From a virus, in the IMG/VR virus record IMGVR_UViG_3300025133_000045, positions 35,826-99,825 of that record: 64,000 nucleotides of DNA. One strand, given 5' to 3'. Under the pieces are notes generated by a model that saw nothing but the letters and a program-made list of their open reading frames with translations, was not told the DNA's origin and did no database searches. This document shows, piece after piece, positions 54,001-62,456 of this stretch (position 1 is the first letter of the stretch; every line of letters starts with the position of its first letter). The position numbers and the translations under genes are program-made.

Positions 54001-55461
54001 TTAAGGATCCCATATCACCCCATCTATCGAACTTATATCCCCGGTGCCCACGCCGCTAACCGAGATAATATCCCCGGCGTATACACCACTAAGTTTAACA
54101 ACGGCTCTTGCAAAATCGTCTATTTGAAAAGCATCTATAGCAAGATCGCCTGTATAGCTTGATCCAGACTTACAAAAAAAGTAAATATAAACTGTTGATT
54201 CCCCTACAGCAGCACTTAAATCAACAGTTGCTTTTCTCCAATAGTTGGCTGGATCTAGAGGATCTAAGTGTCCTTCAGTTTGTTGTTGTCCAATAATCCT
54301 AACACCTGTTGCTGTTGTGCTACCGCCATCATCCATCCAATAAGTTATCGTTGCTCCCCCCGTATAGTCGCTAGTAAAGCCAAGACCAGTTCCAGCTTCG
54401 GATGCATCACTTGCATCATGAGTTGCTGTAGTCGCAGCTATTCCTAGATTTCCCATAGTTGCCCCGTACATATGGAACCAAAATGTCATAGTCACAGGCG
54501 CTGTCACCGAGGAAAGATCAATAGCTTGTGTTCTTATTAGATTATATTTGTTAGGATACCACCCTGAAGTTTCAACATACATATATCTTTTATCTGAACT
54601 TGAAGTCCAGGCTCCATCTGAGCCCGTGGTTTCCGTAGACATACCACCACCTGGACCGGTGCCGGAAGAGGGAGTGGTCCCGTAACCAAAAACCCACCCT
54701 TTAGAATCTTGGCTATAGCCAAGATCGGAATCTGCTTGTCCAGAATAAACAGTCATGTTACCGCCATCGGCTTTTTCCCAACCCGATGGTAGTGTAGCCG
54801 AACTTCCATCACTGGCTCCAGTATCATCGTTGAAATCCTGGAAAAGAATTCGGTCGTCGGCTATAGTATATTCGATGTAAGGATCCGTTCCTGTGCCTGA
54901 ATAGTCTACATAGTACAGGCCGCTCCTCGCCACGCCGGGGCTTACGAATAGGTAGTCGTAATCGTAATCGATGAGTCCAAGCCTAAACTCGTCCAAACTC
55001 TGCATGTCAGCCAGAGCGTCTGCGGAGAGGGTGATGGCGTTATATCCGGTGGTCGACCACGTGGCTATTTCGGAACTATACTCGGTCATCGTCCCATCGC
55101 CCGACGTAGAATCCACCCTTCCTTCGATTAGTGGAAAGTCGGCGCTGACGAAGTTCGTACTCGAATCTCCCGTACACGTGTCGGACAACTTCACACAGAT
55201 CATATCGCTAGTGCCTATGCCGAACCCGTAAATATACAACGTCGCGGAAGTGACGGTGCCCGTTATGCCACTAGTGTCCCACGCAAAATAAGATCGATTA
55301 CAACGGTATAGAGGACCACTTCGAAGTTGGACCCACACCGCACGGTTGTTACGGGTGTTCGTGTTATAGACTGTAGCGGTGGCTGCATCCCTTACGCCCG
55401 TAAAAGTAGACGTGCTCGTTGGCGCAAACCTGGCGTCTCTACCAACGGTAATGGTGGCCAT
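54001..55461 (-). CDS. Tail-fibre/adhesin with DNRLRE-like and MAM-like domains
   Basis: This encodes 486 aa. Residues ~1-205 resemble a DNRLRE/CBM sandwich (RSYFAWDTSGI, then SATLYIYGFG). Residues ~215-445 resemble a MAM-type jelly roll (ILFQDFNDD, then PVTMTFWFHMYGATMGNLGI). A short Gly-rich end follows. Both domains are typical of extracellular binding. DNA for the N-terminal domain (above ~54850) is visibly richer in G/C than DNA for the C-terminal domain, suggesting domain swapping. It precedes no obvious chaperone. Confidence 0.62.
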   Translation of the reverse strand: MATITVGRDARFAPTSTSTFTGVRDAATATVYNTNTRNNRAVWVQLRSGPLYRCNRSYFAWDTSGITGTVTSATLYIYGFGIGTSDMICVKLSDTCTGDSSTNFVSADFPLIEGRVDSTSGDGTMTEYSSEIATWSTTGYNAITLSADALADMQSLDEFRLGLIDYDYDYLFVSPGVARSGLYYVDYSGTGTDPYIEYTIADDRILFQDFNDDTGASDGSSATLPSGWEKADGGNMTVYSGQADSDLGYSQDSKGWVFGYGTTPSSGTGPGGGMSTETTGSDGAWTSSSDKRYMYVETSGWYPNKYNLIRTQAIDLSSVTAPVTMTFWFHMYGATMGNLGIAATTATHDASDASEAGTGLGFTSDYTGGATITYWMDDGGSTTATGVRIIGQQQTEGHLDPLDPANYWRKATVDLSAAVGESTVYIYFFCKSGSSYTGDLAIDAFQIDDFARAVVKLSGVYAGDIISVSGVGTGDISSIDGVIWDP

Positions 55462-55751
55462 TATGAAATGTCCCGTAAGTAAACTAAACCGATCACCGCC
55501 TCGCCTCGCGGATCGGGCTCGGCGACCTCGCCTTCCGCCAGGTAATCAGGTGGTGGATCAAGAGGCCAAAACTCGAAGCCACTGTCGTACATAAGCTCCC
55601 GTAAGGAGCCGGTGATGCCCGTAACCAAGCTACCCGACGCGCTGGTCAGCGCATCCAGATAAAACGACGCGCTCGCATCCGAGACAGGGTATCCCACCTC
55701 TTCTACCTCGACACTATCTGTCCAAGCTACAGTTAAATTTATTTGCTTCAT
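55461..55751 (-). CDS. Small fibre-associated hypothetical protein
   Basis: This encodes 96 aa and overlaps the adhesin gene start by one base. The sequence is beta-like with an acidic, Pro-rich middle (WPLDPPPDYLAEGEVAEPDP). G/C content is as high as in the adjacent domain of the adhesin gene, so the two seem to have moved together. No family recognised. It may be a fibre connector. Confidence 0.5.
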   Translation of the reverse strand: MKQINLTVAWTDSVEVEEVGYPVSDASASFYLDALTSASGSLVTGITGSLRELMYDSGFEFWPLDPPPDYLAEGEVAEPDPRGEAVIGLVYLRDIS

Positions 55752-55759
55752 AACGATCC

Positions 55760-57196
55760 TTAGCTCAAAACAATATAGTCAGTGGATGGGTTAAAATAAA
55801 TAATCGACGAACCCGCTGAATTTGCTGTCTGAATACAATAACCGATGATACGAACAACGTCCCCAGAGCCAGAAGGTGCCGTGAAAGTCATAAGACCAGC
55901 AGTTGTGCTTAAATATATTGGATCTCCGACCTTTGCAGTAGCAGGGCTAGGCAAAGTGGTAGAGTCTATCCTTGCATATCCACGAACCAACATTCCGTGC
56001 TTGGCGTTAGTGGTTGTTGCCAGAAGCAACATAACTGGTCCAGCCGTAGATTCAGCGCCAGCATCAGTTTGTGCAACAGCCGCAGAATCAGTTAAATAAT
56101 AAACATTGCTCAGAGTTGTGCCGGTGTCGGGAAAATATATGATCTCGCCCATTGCTTCGCCATCAGCACTGAAACCATAGGGGTCAGCCAAGCTGTCACC
56201 AAGGTCTTTATAAAAAGAATATCCTTGAGAGACAGCAGACACTTGTCCATTTTGGACGCCGCCTAAGTGTACCATATCTTCACTGCCATCAGTCCATATT
56301 AAATATTGTTCCGAATCGCCTTCAACCCGGAAATCGTAATCGCCACCTGTTATATTGAAGTGACCGGATCCTGTAACTTGAAAGCCTAAACCTCCCCAGT
56401 TCAAGACGTACCCCGAACTGCTCCAAAGCTTACCGGTTGCTGTAGCAGGCCACGCGATTACATCGAGGTAGAGGGGCTTGCTGTAAAAAAGATAGGCATC
56501 ATCCTGGTCGCCACCATTAAAATATATGTTGTTCGAGGTAATGCTGACCGCATTGATTACATCTTCCGTGGCAGTTATGTTAACTGATCCTCCGGTGTTT
56601 GTGATATTTATATCCTGACCAGCAGCACCCACAGCGTCAATGTCGATGCCACCCGCAGACGCCAAAATCCCGATAGCGCTTGGTAAATCGCCCGATCCGG
56701 TGAGCCCCAGACGAGTATCCGATACAATGTCTAACTCGCCGTCTGCTTTTGAGTACGCATAAATTCCAGAATCACGGAAGAACAACTTAGCATCTCCAGT
56801 GCTTGCACCCACTGTGACATCTCCCGTGGAATCGTTAAACGTGAGGTCCGCTGCACCACCGAAAGAGCCGCCATCGTTGTATTGAACCTGCGTATCAGAC
56901 CCGCCTGGTGAGCCCCCTCCCCCGCCCGTATCGGTTAAGTCATATTCGGTGCCACCATCTGTTTGAAAGTATATTTTATTATCCGTGCTCTTCACATACA
57001 GTGAGCCTGTTCCCGCCCCTGGCCTTGAAACCGAAGCACTCGCAACAGGTATAAGGATCGGAGAATGAAATTGAATAATACTTCCAGAATCTGCTGTTAT
57101 GAAGCTGGCACTTAAAAAAGTGACTGAACTACCACTCTGCATCGATAGCTTTTCTTTCTCGATTACCTTTTTAACGTCTAATCTAAAATTTTTCAT
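55760..57196 (-). CDS. Tail-fibre-like protein
   Basis: This encodes 478 aa. After a short helix, a Gly-rich hinge (GGGGSPGGSDTQVQYNDGG) leads into LTFNDSTGDVTVG, a phrase found in many phage fibre proteins. Ser/Thr/Gly-rich beta repeats fill the centre. The C-terminal ~120 residues (KHGMLVRGYARID, then GDPIYLSTTAGLMTF) form a compact domain widespread in phage fibres and appendages. It is the first gene of the fibre group. Confidence 0.68.
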   Translation of the reverse strand: MKNFRLDVKKVIEKEKLSMQSGSSVTFLSASFITADSGSIIQFHSPILIPVASASVSRPGAGTGSLYVKSTDNKIYFQTDGGTEYDLTDTGGGGGSPGGSDTQVQYNDGGSFGGAADLTFNDSTGDVTVGASTGDAKLFFRDSGIYAYSKADGELDIVSDTRLGLTGSGDLPSAIGILASAGGIDIDAVGAAGQDINITNTGGSVNITATEDVINAVSITSNNIYFNGGDQDDAYLFYSKPLYLDVIAWPATATGKLWSSSGYVLNWGGLGFQVTGSGHFNITGGDYDFRVEGDSEQYLIWTDGSEDMVHLGGVQNGQVSAVSQGYSFYKDLGDSLADPYGFSADGEAMGEIIYFPDTGTTLSNVYYLTDSAAVAQTDAGAESTAGPVMLLLATTTNAKHGMLVRGYARIDSTTLPSPATAKVGDPIYLSTTAGLMTFTAPSGSGDVVRIIGYCIQTANSAGSSIIYFNPSTDYIVLS

Positions 57197-57199
57197 TTC

Positions 57200-57640
57200 T
57201 TAATACCACACTGGAGTGTCAAATCTTTTCATTCTTCCATAAAAATCGTTAATCGCTTTCTTATCTTCCTCAACAGACTCCCAGCCAACTTTAGGAGCAA
57301 TAATGATCTTATCGTTTCCAACCTTTTTATGATAATGGGGCTTATATGCCACATGACCCACTGGTATCAGATTTGGGGTGCCTGAATCAGCACTGGGAAC
57401 GATCACAAAATCCCACCCCATACCATCGGCAGGATTTATAAACTCAGGCCACTCACCATAATCAAACTCAAGCTCCATTGGAATATCCTGACCAAACTTC
57501 TTCAGCGACCCCTTCGGAAAGTCAATGTATTTTTTTTGTTCTGGATCGGCCATAATAATGGAGACCATTTCTTCCCTCGTGGGAATAATTGTCTTTTCCT
57601 CGTACAGGAACCTTTTCCAGTTTTTATAATACTTGCTCAT
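57200..57640 (-). CDS. Inorganic-pyrophosphatase-like protein with signal-like N-terminus
   Basis: This encodes 146 aa. The N-terminus SKYYKNWKRFLYEEKTI is a diverged form of the ENW signal seen at 60-64 kb (NW, aromatic, L-x-E). The body fits a soluble pyrophosphatase pattern: MELEFDYGEW, then GMGWDFVIVPSADSG, then IPVGHV, then NDKIIIAP, then AINDFYGRMKRF. PPase-like domains occur in phage-injected polyvalent proteins. Catalytic aspartates are only partly conserved by eye, so activity is uncertain. Confidence 0.5.
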   Translation of the reverse strand: MSKYYKNWKRFLYEEKTIIPTREEMVSIIMADPEQKKYIDFPKGSLKKFGQDIPMELEFDYGEWPEFINPADGMGWDFVIVPSADSGTPNLIPVGHVAYKPHYHKKVGNDKIIIAPKVGWESVEEDKKAINDFYGRMKRFDTPVWY

Positions 57641-57641
57641 T

Positions 57642-58088
57642 TTACACCATCATTATAAGACACGCTGTTAAATTATTGCTCATGTGACATACTATGGATG
57701 CCTTAATGTTGCCAGTCTTGTATTTAAACCATCCCAAAAGGAAGGAAATCGGCAACAAACCCAATATATGAAGAGGGTCCAAGTGAATGAGGGCGAACAA
57801 AAGGCTCACCACAACGTATACCACTTCAACTTTTACGAATTTGGACATCACATTCCAAATCAGCCCTCTAAAAAGCATCTCTTCAATAAGAGGCGACACA
57901 ATAACGATAATAAATAACATGAAACCCAGAAAAAGTCCACTATCGTCATAAGAAAGAATATCTTCCACCGCCTCTACAGTTGTTAGATCCAAGCTTGGAA
58001 AAACCTTCAACAATAGCTTTACGAAAGCAGATGTAAATCCGCTTATAAGCACACCAGCAAATAATGCTTTCCAATATACATACTTCAT
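57642..58088 (-). CDS. CPBP-family intramembrane metalloprotease
   Basis: This encodes 148 aa, compact for the family. At least three membrane helices are present. The CPBP/ABI motifs are EEMLFRGLIW (EExxxR), FALIHLDPLH (FxxxH) and CHMSNNLTACL (HxxxN). These enzymes cleave membrane or prenylated substrates and some act as bacteriocin self-immunity proteins. In a phage it might alter host envelope proteins or block superinfection. It overlaps the endolysin gene by 4 nt. Confidence 0.75.
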   Translation of the reverse strand: MKYVYWKALFAGVLISGFTSAFVKLLLKVFPSLDLTTVEAVEDILSYDDSGLFLGFMLFIIVIVSPLIEEMLFRGLIWNVMSKFVKVEVVYVVVSLLFALIHLDPLHILGLLPISFLLGWFKYKTGNIKASIVCHMSNNLTACLIMMV

Positions 58089-58966
58089 TTAATCTCCTCT
58101 AACATCTCCACCAAATCAAGACCAGCACAATCGATCTTATTTTCAGTCACATTATAGTGATTTAAAAAGCCTTTAAAACGCCCTTTGTAGACCTCGGTAT
58201 TTACCCCAGTGTCTAGCCTACCCCCTGTCATAGGAGCCGCGAGAGGTACCTTACAAGCCTCAGAAATGGACTTCCACAAAGCCTTGAGCGCTTCCAGTTG
58301 AACTGGGTAAAACCCAAGGTGGGTTTCAAGTGTTTTTCCGTGAGCCACAGCATCTGAGATAATAGGTCGAGGCCCGAAACGCTTTTCATACCAATCCTGA
58401 TATTTCAGATAATATGCGTTGCTGATTTCCACACCAACACTCTTTTCGTTTACTGTTCTATTGCTTGCGTGCCACGCATTGTGTTGAATGTCGAGAATCT
58501 GATAAATTGTTCCGTCATTGTCAATACAAAAGTGGACACTTACCTTCCTCGCGTTGAGAACGTCGACACAGGACTTGGAATTTAAACAAACGTCCCAATG
58601 ATTAACAAACATTGAAATGTCTCGTGGTCCTTTCCCAGAATAGTCGGTATAAGTGCCTTGGTTTATTCGAAGACCACCTGGCTCATCCCAAAGAACCACC
58701 CGATCCCAGTCAATGGGGTAGAATTCACCGTTATAGACGATATGTTCGCCTGTCGGCTCATAATCGTCTATATTGGCCTGTCTTTCTGTGAAAATACGAC
58801 GATGTGTCGCGGGTCCAACGAGCCCATCGGCTGATAGGCCCATGCTTTTTTGAAACTCTATGACCTTTTCGATCAATTCTTCGTCGAAGTCGTCTGCTCC
58901 GAACCAATCTGGCTGCCATCCATATTTTTCGGACGAGTCTATATTATACGCTATTTTGCTACCCAT
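58085..58966 (-). CDS. Endolysin: peptidoglycan-binding domain plus N-acetylmuramoyl-L-alanine amidase
   Basis: This encodes 293 aa; ATG at 58966 is five bases from AGAGG. Residues ~25-70 are a peptidoglycan-binding repeat (VIEFQKSMGLSADGLVGPAT). The rest is an Amidase_2-type domain: MFVNHWDVCLNSKS, VSVHFCIDNDGTIYQI, HNAWHASNRTVNEKSVGVEI, and FLNHYNVTENKIDC with a zinc-ligand arrangement of His/His/Cys. It cuts the MurNAc-L-Ala bond to release progeny. No signal peptide, so a holin or other route is needed. Confidence 0.85.
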   Translation of the reverse strand: MGSKIAYNIDSSEKYGWQPDWFGADDFDEELIEKVIEFQKSMGLSADGLVGPATHRRIFTERQANIDDYEPTGEHIVYNGEFYPIDWDRVVLWDEPGGLRINQGTYTDYSGKGPRDISMFVNHWDVCLNSKSCVDVLNARKVSVHFCIDNDGTIYQILDIQHNAWHASNRTVNEKSVGVEISNAYYLKYQDWYEKRFGPRPIISDAVAHGKTLETHLGFYPVQLEALKALWKSISEACKVPLAAPMTGGRLDTGVNTEVYKGRFKGFLNHYNVTENKIDCAGLDLVEMLEEIK

Positions 58967-58991
58967 AAACACCTCTGTTCATAAATAGTTT

Positions 58992-59387
58992 TTATAAATC
59001 TAAACTACAAGGAATGATATCGGATTTATTCGTTAAGATTCCTCGTGATGCTTTTACGGAATAGTTTCCATACTCATCGACATAGACTTCAAAATCAATA
59101 TCATATTTCGTTATATAGTAGCCGCCTGTTATTCTTTGAAAGAGGCTTAAAAGATAAGTATCCCCATCTTCTTCGTGATAAAAGATGCCCCCATCGTTTG
59201 GTGGCTTAACCTCATCGTATTCGGAATCAAAATAATAGCAATATATGTATCCTTTTTCCTCCCAGGGCTGATGTTCAGTCATTTCCCACCAAATATTTTC
59301 AAATTCAACCTTTAATTCTTTTACATTTACGGGTTCCAAATTTGGACCACAAGATGCTAAAAGAAAAAACAACACATATTTTAACAT
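58992..59387 (-). CDS. Small lipoprotein of unknown function
   Basis: This encodes 131 aa. A short hydrophobic signal (LKYVLFFLLASCG) has a good lipobox LASC with cleavage before Cys 13. The body is rich in Tyr, Asp and Glu with a beta-like pattern (YIYCYYFDSEYD). The ribosome binding site is the G10 tract shared with the end of the preceding protease gene. Asn/Gly after the Cys fits outer-membrane sorting. Likely paired with the adjacent lipoprotein protease; role unknown. Confidence 0.62.
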   Translation of the reverse strand: MLKYVLFFLLASCGPNLEPVNVKELKVEFENIWWEMTEHQPWEEKGYIYCYYFDSEYDEVKPPNDGGIFYHEEDGDTYLLSLFQRITGGYYITKYDIDFEVYVDEYGNYSVKASRGILTNKSDIIPCSLDL

Positions 59388-60106
59388 TTACCCCCCCCCC
59401 TCAAATATCTGTTCAAATACCTATCCAAGCTATAAGTTGAAGCAATAAGACCAACATCTTCGATTATTGTCGGATAATCACCAATATCTGTACCCACATC
59501 TACGGCTGATACAACTCCTACTATTCTGCCTTTCTCATCGAGGACAAGAGAGCCGGAAGCCCCTTTCCAAACATAAGTGTGAGCAACAATTGCTCCTTCA
59601 TAAAAGCCAGCAACCTCCCCTTTAATCGTAAGCAATCCCATTGAGTTCGGAAATCCGCTGTAAACCAGCTTATCGCCTACACTAACTTGCTTTGAAACCC
59701 TCCACGGGATAGGATCTCGCGTAAACATTCCAGCTATCGACAATAGAGCAAGATCCGAACTGCTGTTCACATAAGCAACACTGGCAACAATCAACTCGCC
59801 AGATCCTCGAATCAAGACTCTAGAGGAGTCTTCTACCACATGAGCAGCAGTTACAATGTAATGGTCTCCTTTGTGAGTGATATAAGCACCACTTCCACTT
59901 ATTTTGTTCCCATAGACATCTACGGAAGTAACCTTAACAGCGGCCTTCCTGCTCTGTGCTTCAGCGGGACTCTTAAATATCGATATATATTCAATGCCCT
60001 CAAGGTATTCGATGTTCTCGGTTATAAACGACCCGTCAAAATCATAGCCGACAGACGTACAACCACACAACAACGATACCAGAATTAATCTAGTTAAGCC
60101 CCCCAT
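59381..60106 (-). CDS. Lipoprotein trypsin-like serine protease
   Basis: This encodes 241 aa. LTRLILVSLLCGC provides a signal with lipobox LCGC. The catalytic triad is visible: IVTAAHVVED (His, near residue 99), SSSDLALL (Asp) and KGASGSLVLD (Ser). It resembles the protease part of HtrA/Deg enzymes without a PDZ domain. It would be anchored facing the periplasm or exterior. Its C-terminus ends at a G10 tract. A phage-encoded envelope protease is unusual. Confidence 0.75.
   Translation of the reverse strand: MGGLTRLILVSLLCGCTSVGYDFDGSFITENIEYLEGIEYISIFKSPAEAQSRKAAVKVTSVDVYGNKISGSGAYITHKGDHYIVTAAHVVEDSSRVLIRGSGELIVASVAYVNSSSDLALLSIAGMFTRDPIPWRVSKQVSVGDKLVYSGFPNSMGLLTIKGEVAGFYEGAIVAHTYVWKGASGSLVLDEKGRIVGVVSAVDVGTDIGDYPTIIEDVGLIASTYSLDRYLNRYLRGGGKC
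59391..59400 (-). repeat. Homopolymer tract G10 in coding end and ribosome binding site
   Basis: Ten G on the minus strand encode the last glycines of the protease gene and at the same time form the ribosome binding site of the next lipoprotein. Length change would alter both the C-terminus and the translation signal. It could also be a sequencing-error-prone site. Confidence 0.6.
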
Positions 60107-60114
60107 ATTCTTAT

Positions 60115-60134
60115 CCCCCTAAAGTATATAGGGG
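60115..60134 (-). promoter_or_regulatory. Hairpin that may cover the ribosome binding site of the lipoprotein protease
   Basis: In the mRNA CCCCTA (60134-60129) can pair with TAGGGG (60121-60116) across a 7-nt loop, hiding the G-rich ribosome binding site 9 nt before the ATG at 60106. The 87-nt gap around it (60107-60193) contains no gene. Whether it regulates translation is inference. Confidence 0.4.
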
Positions 60135-60193
60135 ATCAAAACTCTTTAGCCGGAAAAAAGCTGTCCGTGTCGATTAGGGGCTACTCGATAGGC

Positions 60194-61201
60194 TTAAATG
60201 TATTCGCCTACATCTTCCTTGAGTTTAATGGCATTTAACTGTGCTTCTTGTGCCTTACCTTTAGAGTCGGGCGCACCAAGAAAATATGCGTTCACATTCT
60301 TTGACAATTTATCCATTTCAGTGTAGATCTCGGTTAAGCTAGACCCCAGGCGATCAGCATACTTCTGTGCAATTACTTCAATGTCGGCACGAGAGCCCAA
60401 ATTAAAAGTTGGTTTACCCGCTTCGGCCCCCTCAATTTTAAATTCTTGGAATTCCGAATCTTTTAGGCCATATTTATAATCTTTTTTTCCTGTATATGTC
60501 CCTACTTGTTCTACATCAAAATTTCCAATCCATTTAGTGTCGCCGGTCTGGGCAGCTAATTCTCTATCACCAACCGTAAATTGATAAAAATTAATGGATA
60601 AAACTACTTCATCTTTATGATCACGAGCTTTAAGCCCTACCAAATATGTTATCGGCCCACCCTCGGCTTCAATTGCTGCTTTAAGATTTTTATAGGATCC
60701 CTTGACATATTTTGTCTGAGATCCTTTAAAAAGAAACTTAATACTCCAACGTTTTCCACCAATCATAACATCCGTTACGTCGTTTTTAACACTCGCATCG
60801 GCAAGTGAAATTTGATATGTATCTTCGCCCCCAAGAAGAGCAGCCACCAACGACTCAAACAAAAACCCTCCAGTCGATGCATTAAAATCATAAATAATAG
60901 AAGAAATAGCATCCAAAAACAATAAATTGGCAAGAATCTCAGGTATATCTTTAGATTCTACACATGTTTTATCACAATCTTTAACAAATCTCTGAATGGA
61001 CGCAATCTTTTCTCTAAAGCTGCTGCCTTGAACTTTAGACAGATAACTTTCAATGAGTTTTTTTTCGTCGTGCCCCTTTTTACCCCAATTCTCAGAAATT
61101 TTAAAAGAAGGTCGGGTCGCAAACGTCTCCTCCTTGTCCCCTCCCTCAAGACCAGTGTTCTCGGCTAAATATTTATTCCAATTCTCAAACAAAAGATTCA
61201 T
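60194..61201 (-). CDS. ENW-signal protein with PD-(D/E)XK-like hints
   Basis: This encodes 335 aa. The start NLLFENWNKYLAEN is the shared signal, with LAE as cleavage-like motif. Residues ~105-160 (ASTGGFLFESLVAALLGG, then DVTDVMIGGKRWSIKFL) have the spacing of a PD-(D/E)XK nuclease core (E, D, then I-K). The remainder is beta followed by helices. If packaged, it might be a nuclease delivered to the host. The signal is seen; the nuclease idea is weak. Confidence 0.5.
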   Translation of the reverse strand: MNLLFENWNKYLAENTGLEGGDKEETFATRPSFKISENWGKKGHDEKKLIESYLSKVQGSSFREKIASIQRFVKDCDKTCVESKDIPEILANLLFLDAISSIIYDFNASTGGFLFESLVAALLGGEDTYQISLADASVKNDVTDVMIGGKRWSIKFLFKGSQTKYVKGSYKNLKAAIEAEGGPITYLVGLKARDHKDEVVLSINFYQFTVGDRELAAQTGDTKWIGNFDVEQVGTYTGKKDYKYGLKDSEFQEFKIEGAEAGKPTFNLGSRADIEVIAQKYADRLGSSLTEIYTEMDKLSKNVNAYFLGAPDSKGKAQEAQLNAIKLKEDVGEYI

Positions 61202-61222
61202 TTCTTAACAAGCTCCTTGTTA

Positions 61223-61250
61223 ATTATATCATAACGATACCAATTTTCAA
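61223..61250 (-). promoter_or_regulatory. Sigma70-type promoter
   Basis: On the minus strand TTGAAA (61250-61245), a 16-nt spacer, then TATAAT (61228-61223). It lies in the 58-nt gap before the gene at 61201; CAAGGAGC follows as ribosome binding site. It should drive the ENW gene at 61201 and what follows. Confidence 0.65.
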
Positions 61251-61259
61251 GTATAAATA

Positions 61260-62456
61260 TCATTTAGTTTTTCCTAATGCCAATTTATATGTTGATACGC
61301 CCTTGCCTTTTAAGATATTTAAATATTTAGCATTTTGATAATTAAGAATTGAAGCTAGGATCTCTCCCATGGATAAATCTTTTGATTCTTTATCATGTAA
61401 AGGGCCTGAAACCCGTTCATGTTGTGACTTTAGGTTATTTAAAATTTCTAAAGCCTTGTATATCACATCTTTTGGATAAAGCATACTATCATTGCCATAA
61501 TAAACTTGATCGTTCAAAACTACCTCAAAAAACTCTTCAAAACTCTGCTCCATATACGGTACTCTTTTGATATCACTTGTTATCCCTTTTAGTCTATATT
61601 TTATTCCCAAGAACTTTGATTTTGTTTTCGTGGAATCAAATTCCGCCCCCAAGAGATCAGCAAGATCCAAAACATATTTATGATACTTGTCTTTTACTGA
61701 ACTGCTGGCCTGGCCCTGATCCCCAGAAATTCTATTTTCATTTGGTGAGTAAGTAACAACAACATGTGGTTTATTATTTTTGTCAAAAAGAGTTATCATT
61801 GTTCTGTCTGGATCTGATGACATAACCCCAGTTGAGCCACAATTACTCATTAACTTGCCCACCAATTGACATCGATCACCAACATCTATCCATTTCCAGC
61901 CATTTTTATATGTTTTGAATGGTGCTGACTGGGAAAATACAGTTTTCTCATCGTATTTGTCTTTTGCAGAGGAAAACTCTAATTCTTTATATGGAGCTAA
62001 GTCGGTTATTTGACCATTTTGAATGGCCATAATAATTTTTGCATAGAAAAAGATGTCTTTTTCAAATTCTTCTTTAATTTCTTTTTTGATTGCTTTTTTG
62101 GACTCGCTAGGATCAAAGAAAAAATCTTTAGGAATATAAAGTTCTAATCCTTTTGCGGTTTCGATATATTTTTCCTTACCCATGTCAGCAGCATCATACA
62201 TATCTATCATATCGATGATACGTTTATTCCAGTTTTTTATACGGAACCAGTCCTTGTCCTTTCTCATTTTTGTCCACCCTACATTGTGATATTCTTTATA
62301 CCACTTGGCCATGAGTGTGGCGGTTTTTTGAGGGAACAGTTCGTAGAACAATGAAGCTATAGTCTCTGGAAAACCCATTGATACGATCTGTTGTTTTGAT
62401 TCGGCCAACAAGTTGTTATTTAGGTACTTTCGCCAATTTTCCATTAAAAGTTTCAT
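61260..62456 (-). CDS. ENW-signal protein with PcfJ-like region
   Basis: This encodes 398 aa from ATG at 62456, overlapping the upstream stop as ATGA. The signal KLLMENWRKYLNNNLLAES ends in LLAE before Ser, the closest match to T4 prohead cleavage. Residues ~205-270 (GKLMSNCGSTGVMSSDPDRT, then FDKNNKPHVVVTYSPNENRI, then GDQGQ) resemble PcfJ-like domains of mobile elements, where a Cys and a Gly-Gln stretch are conserved. Role unknown; likely a delivered effector. Confidence 0.5.
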   Translation of the reverse strand: MKLLMENWRKYLNNNLLAESKQQIVSMGFPETIASLFYELFPQKTATLMAKWYKEYHNVGWTKMRKDKDWFRIKNWNKRIIDMIDMYDAADMGKEKYIETAKGLELYIPKDFFFDPSESKKAIKKEIKEEFEKDIFFYAKIIMAIQNGQITDLAPYKELEFSSAKDKYDEKTVFSQSAPFKTYKNGWKWIDVGDRCQLVGKLMSNCGSTGVMSSDPDRTMITLFDKNNKPHVVVTYSPNENRISGDQGQASSSVKDKYHKYVLDLADLLGAEFDSTKTKSKFLGIKYRLKGITSDIKRVPYMEQSFEEFFEVVLNDQVYYGNDSMLYPKDVIYKALEILNNLKSQHERVSGPLHDKESKDLSMGEILASILNYQNAKYLNILKGKGVSTYKLALGKTK

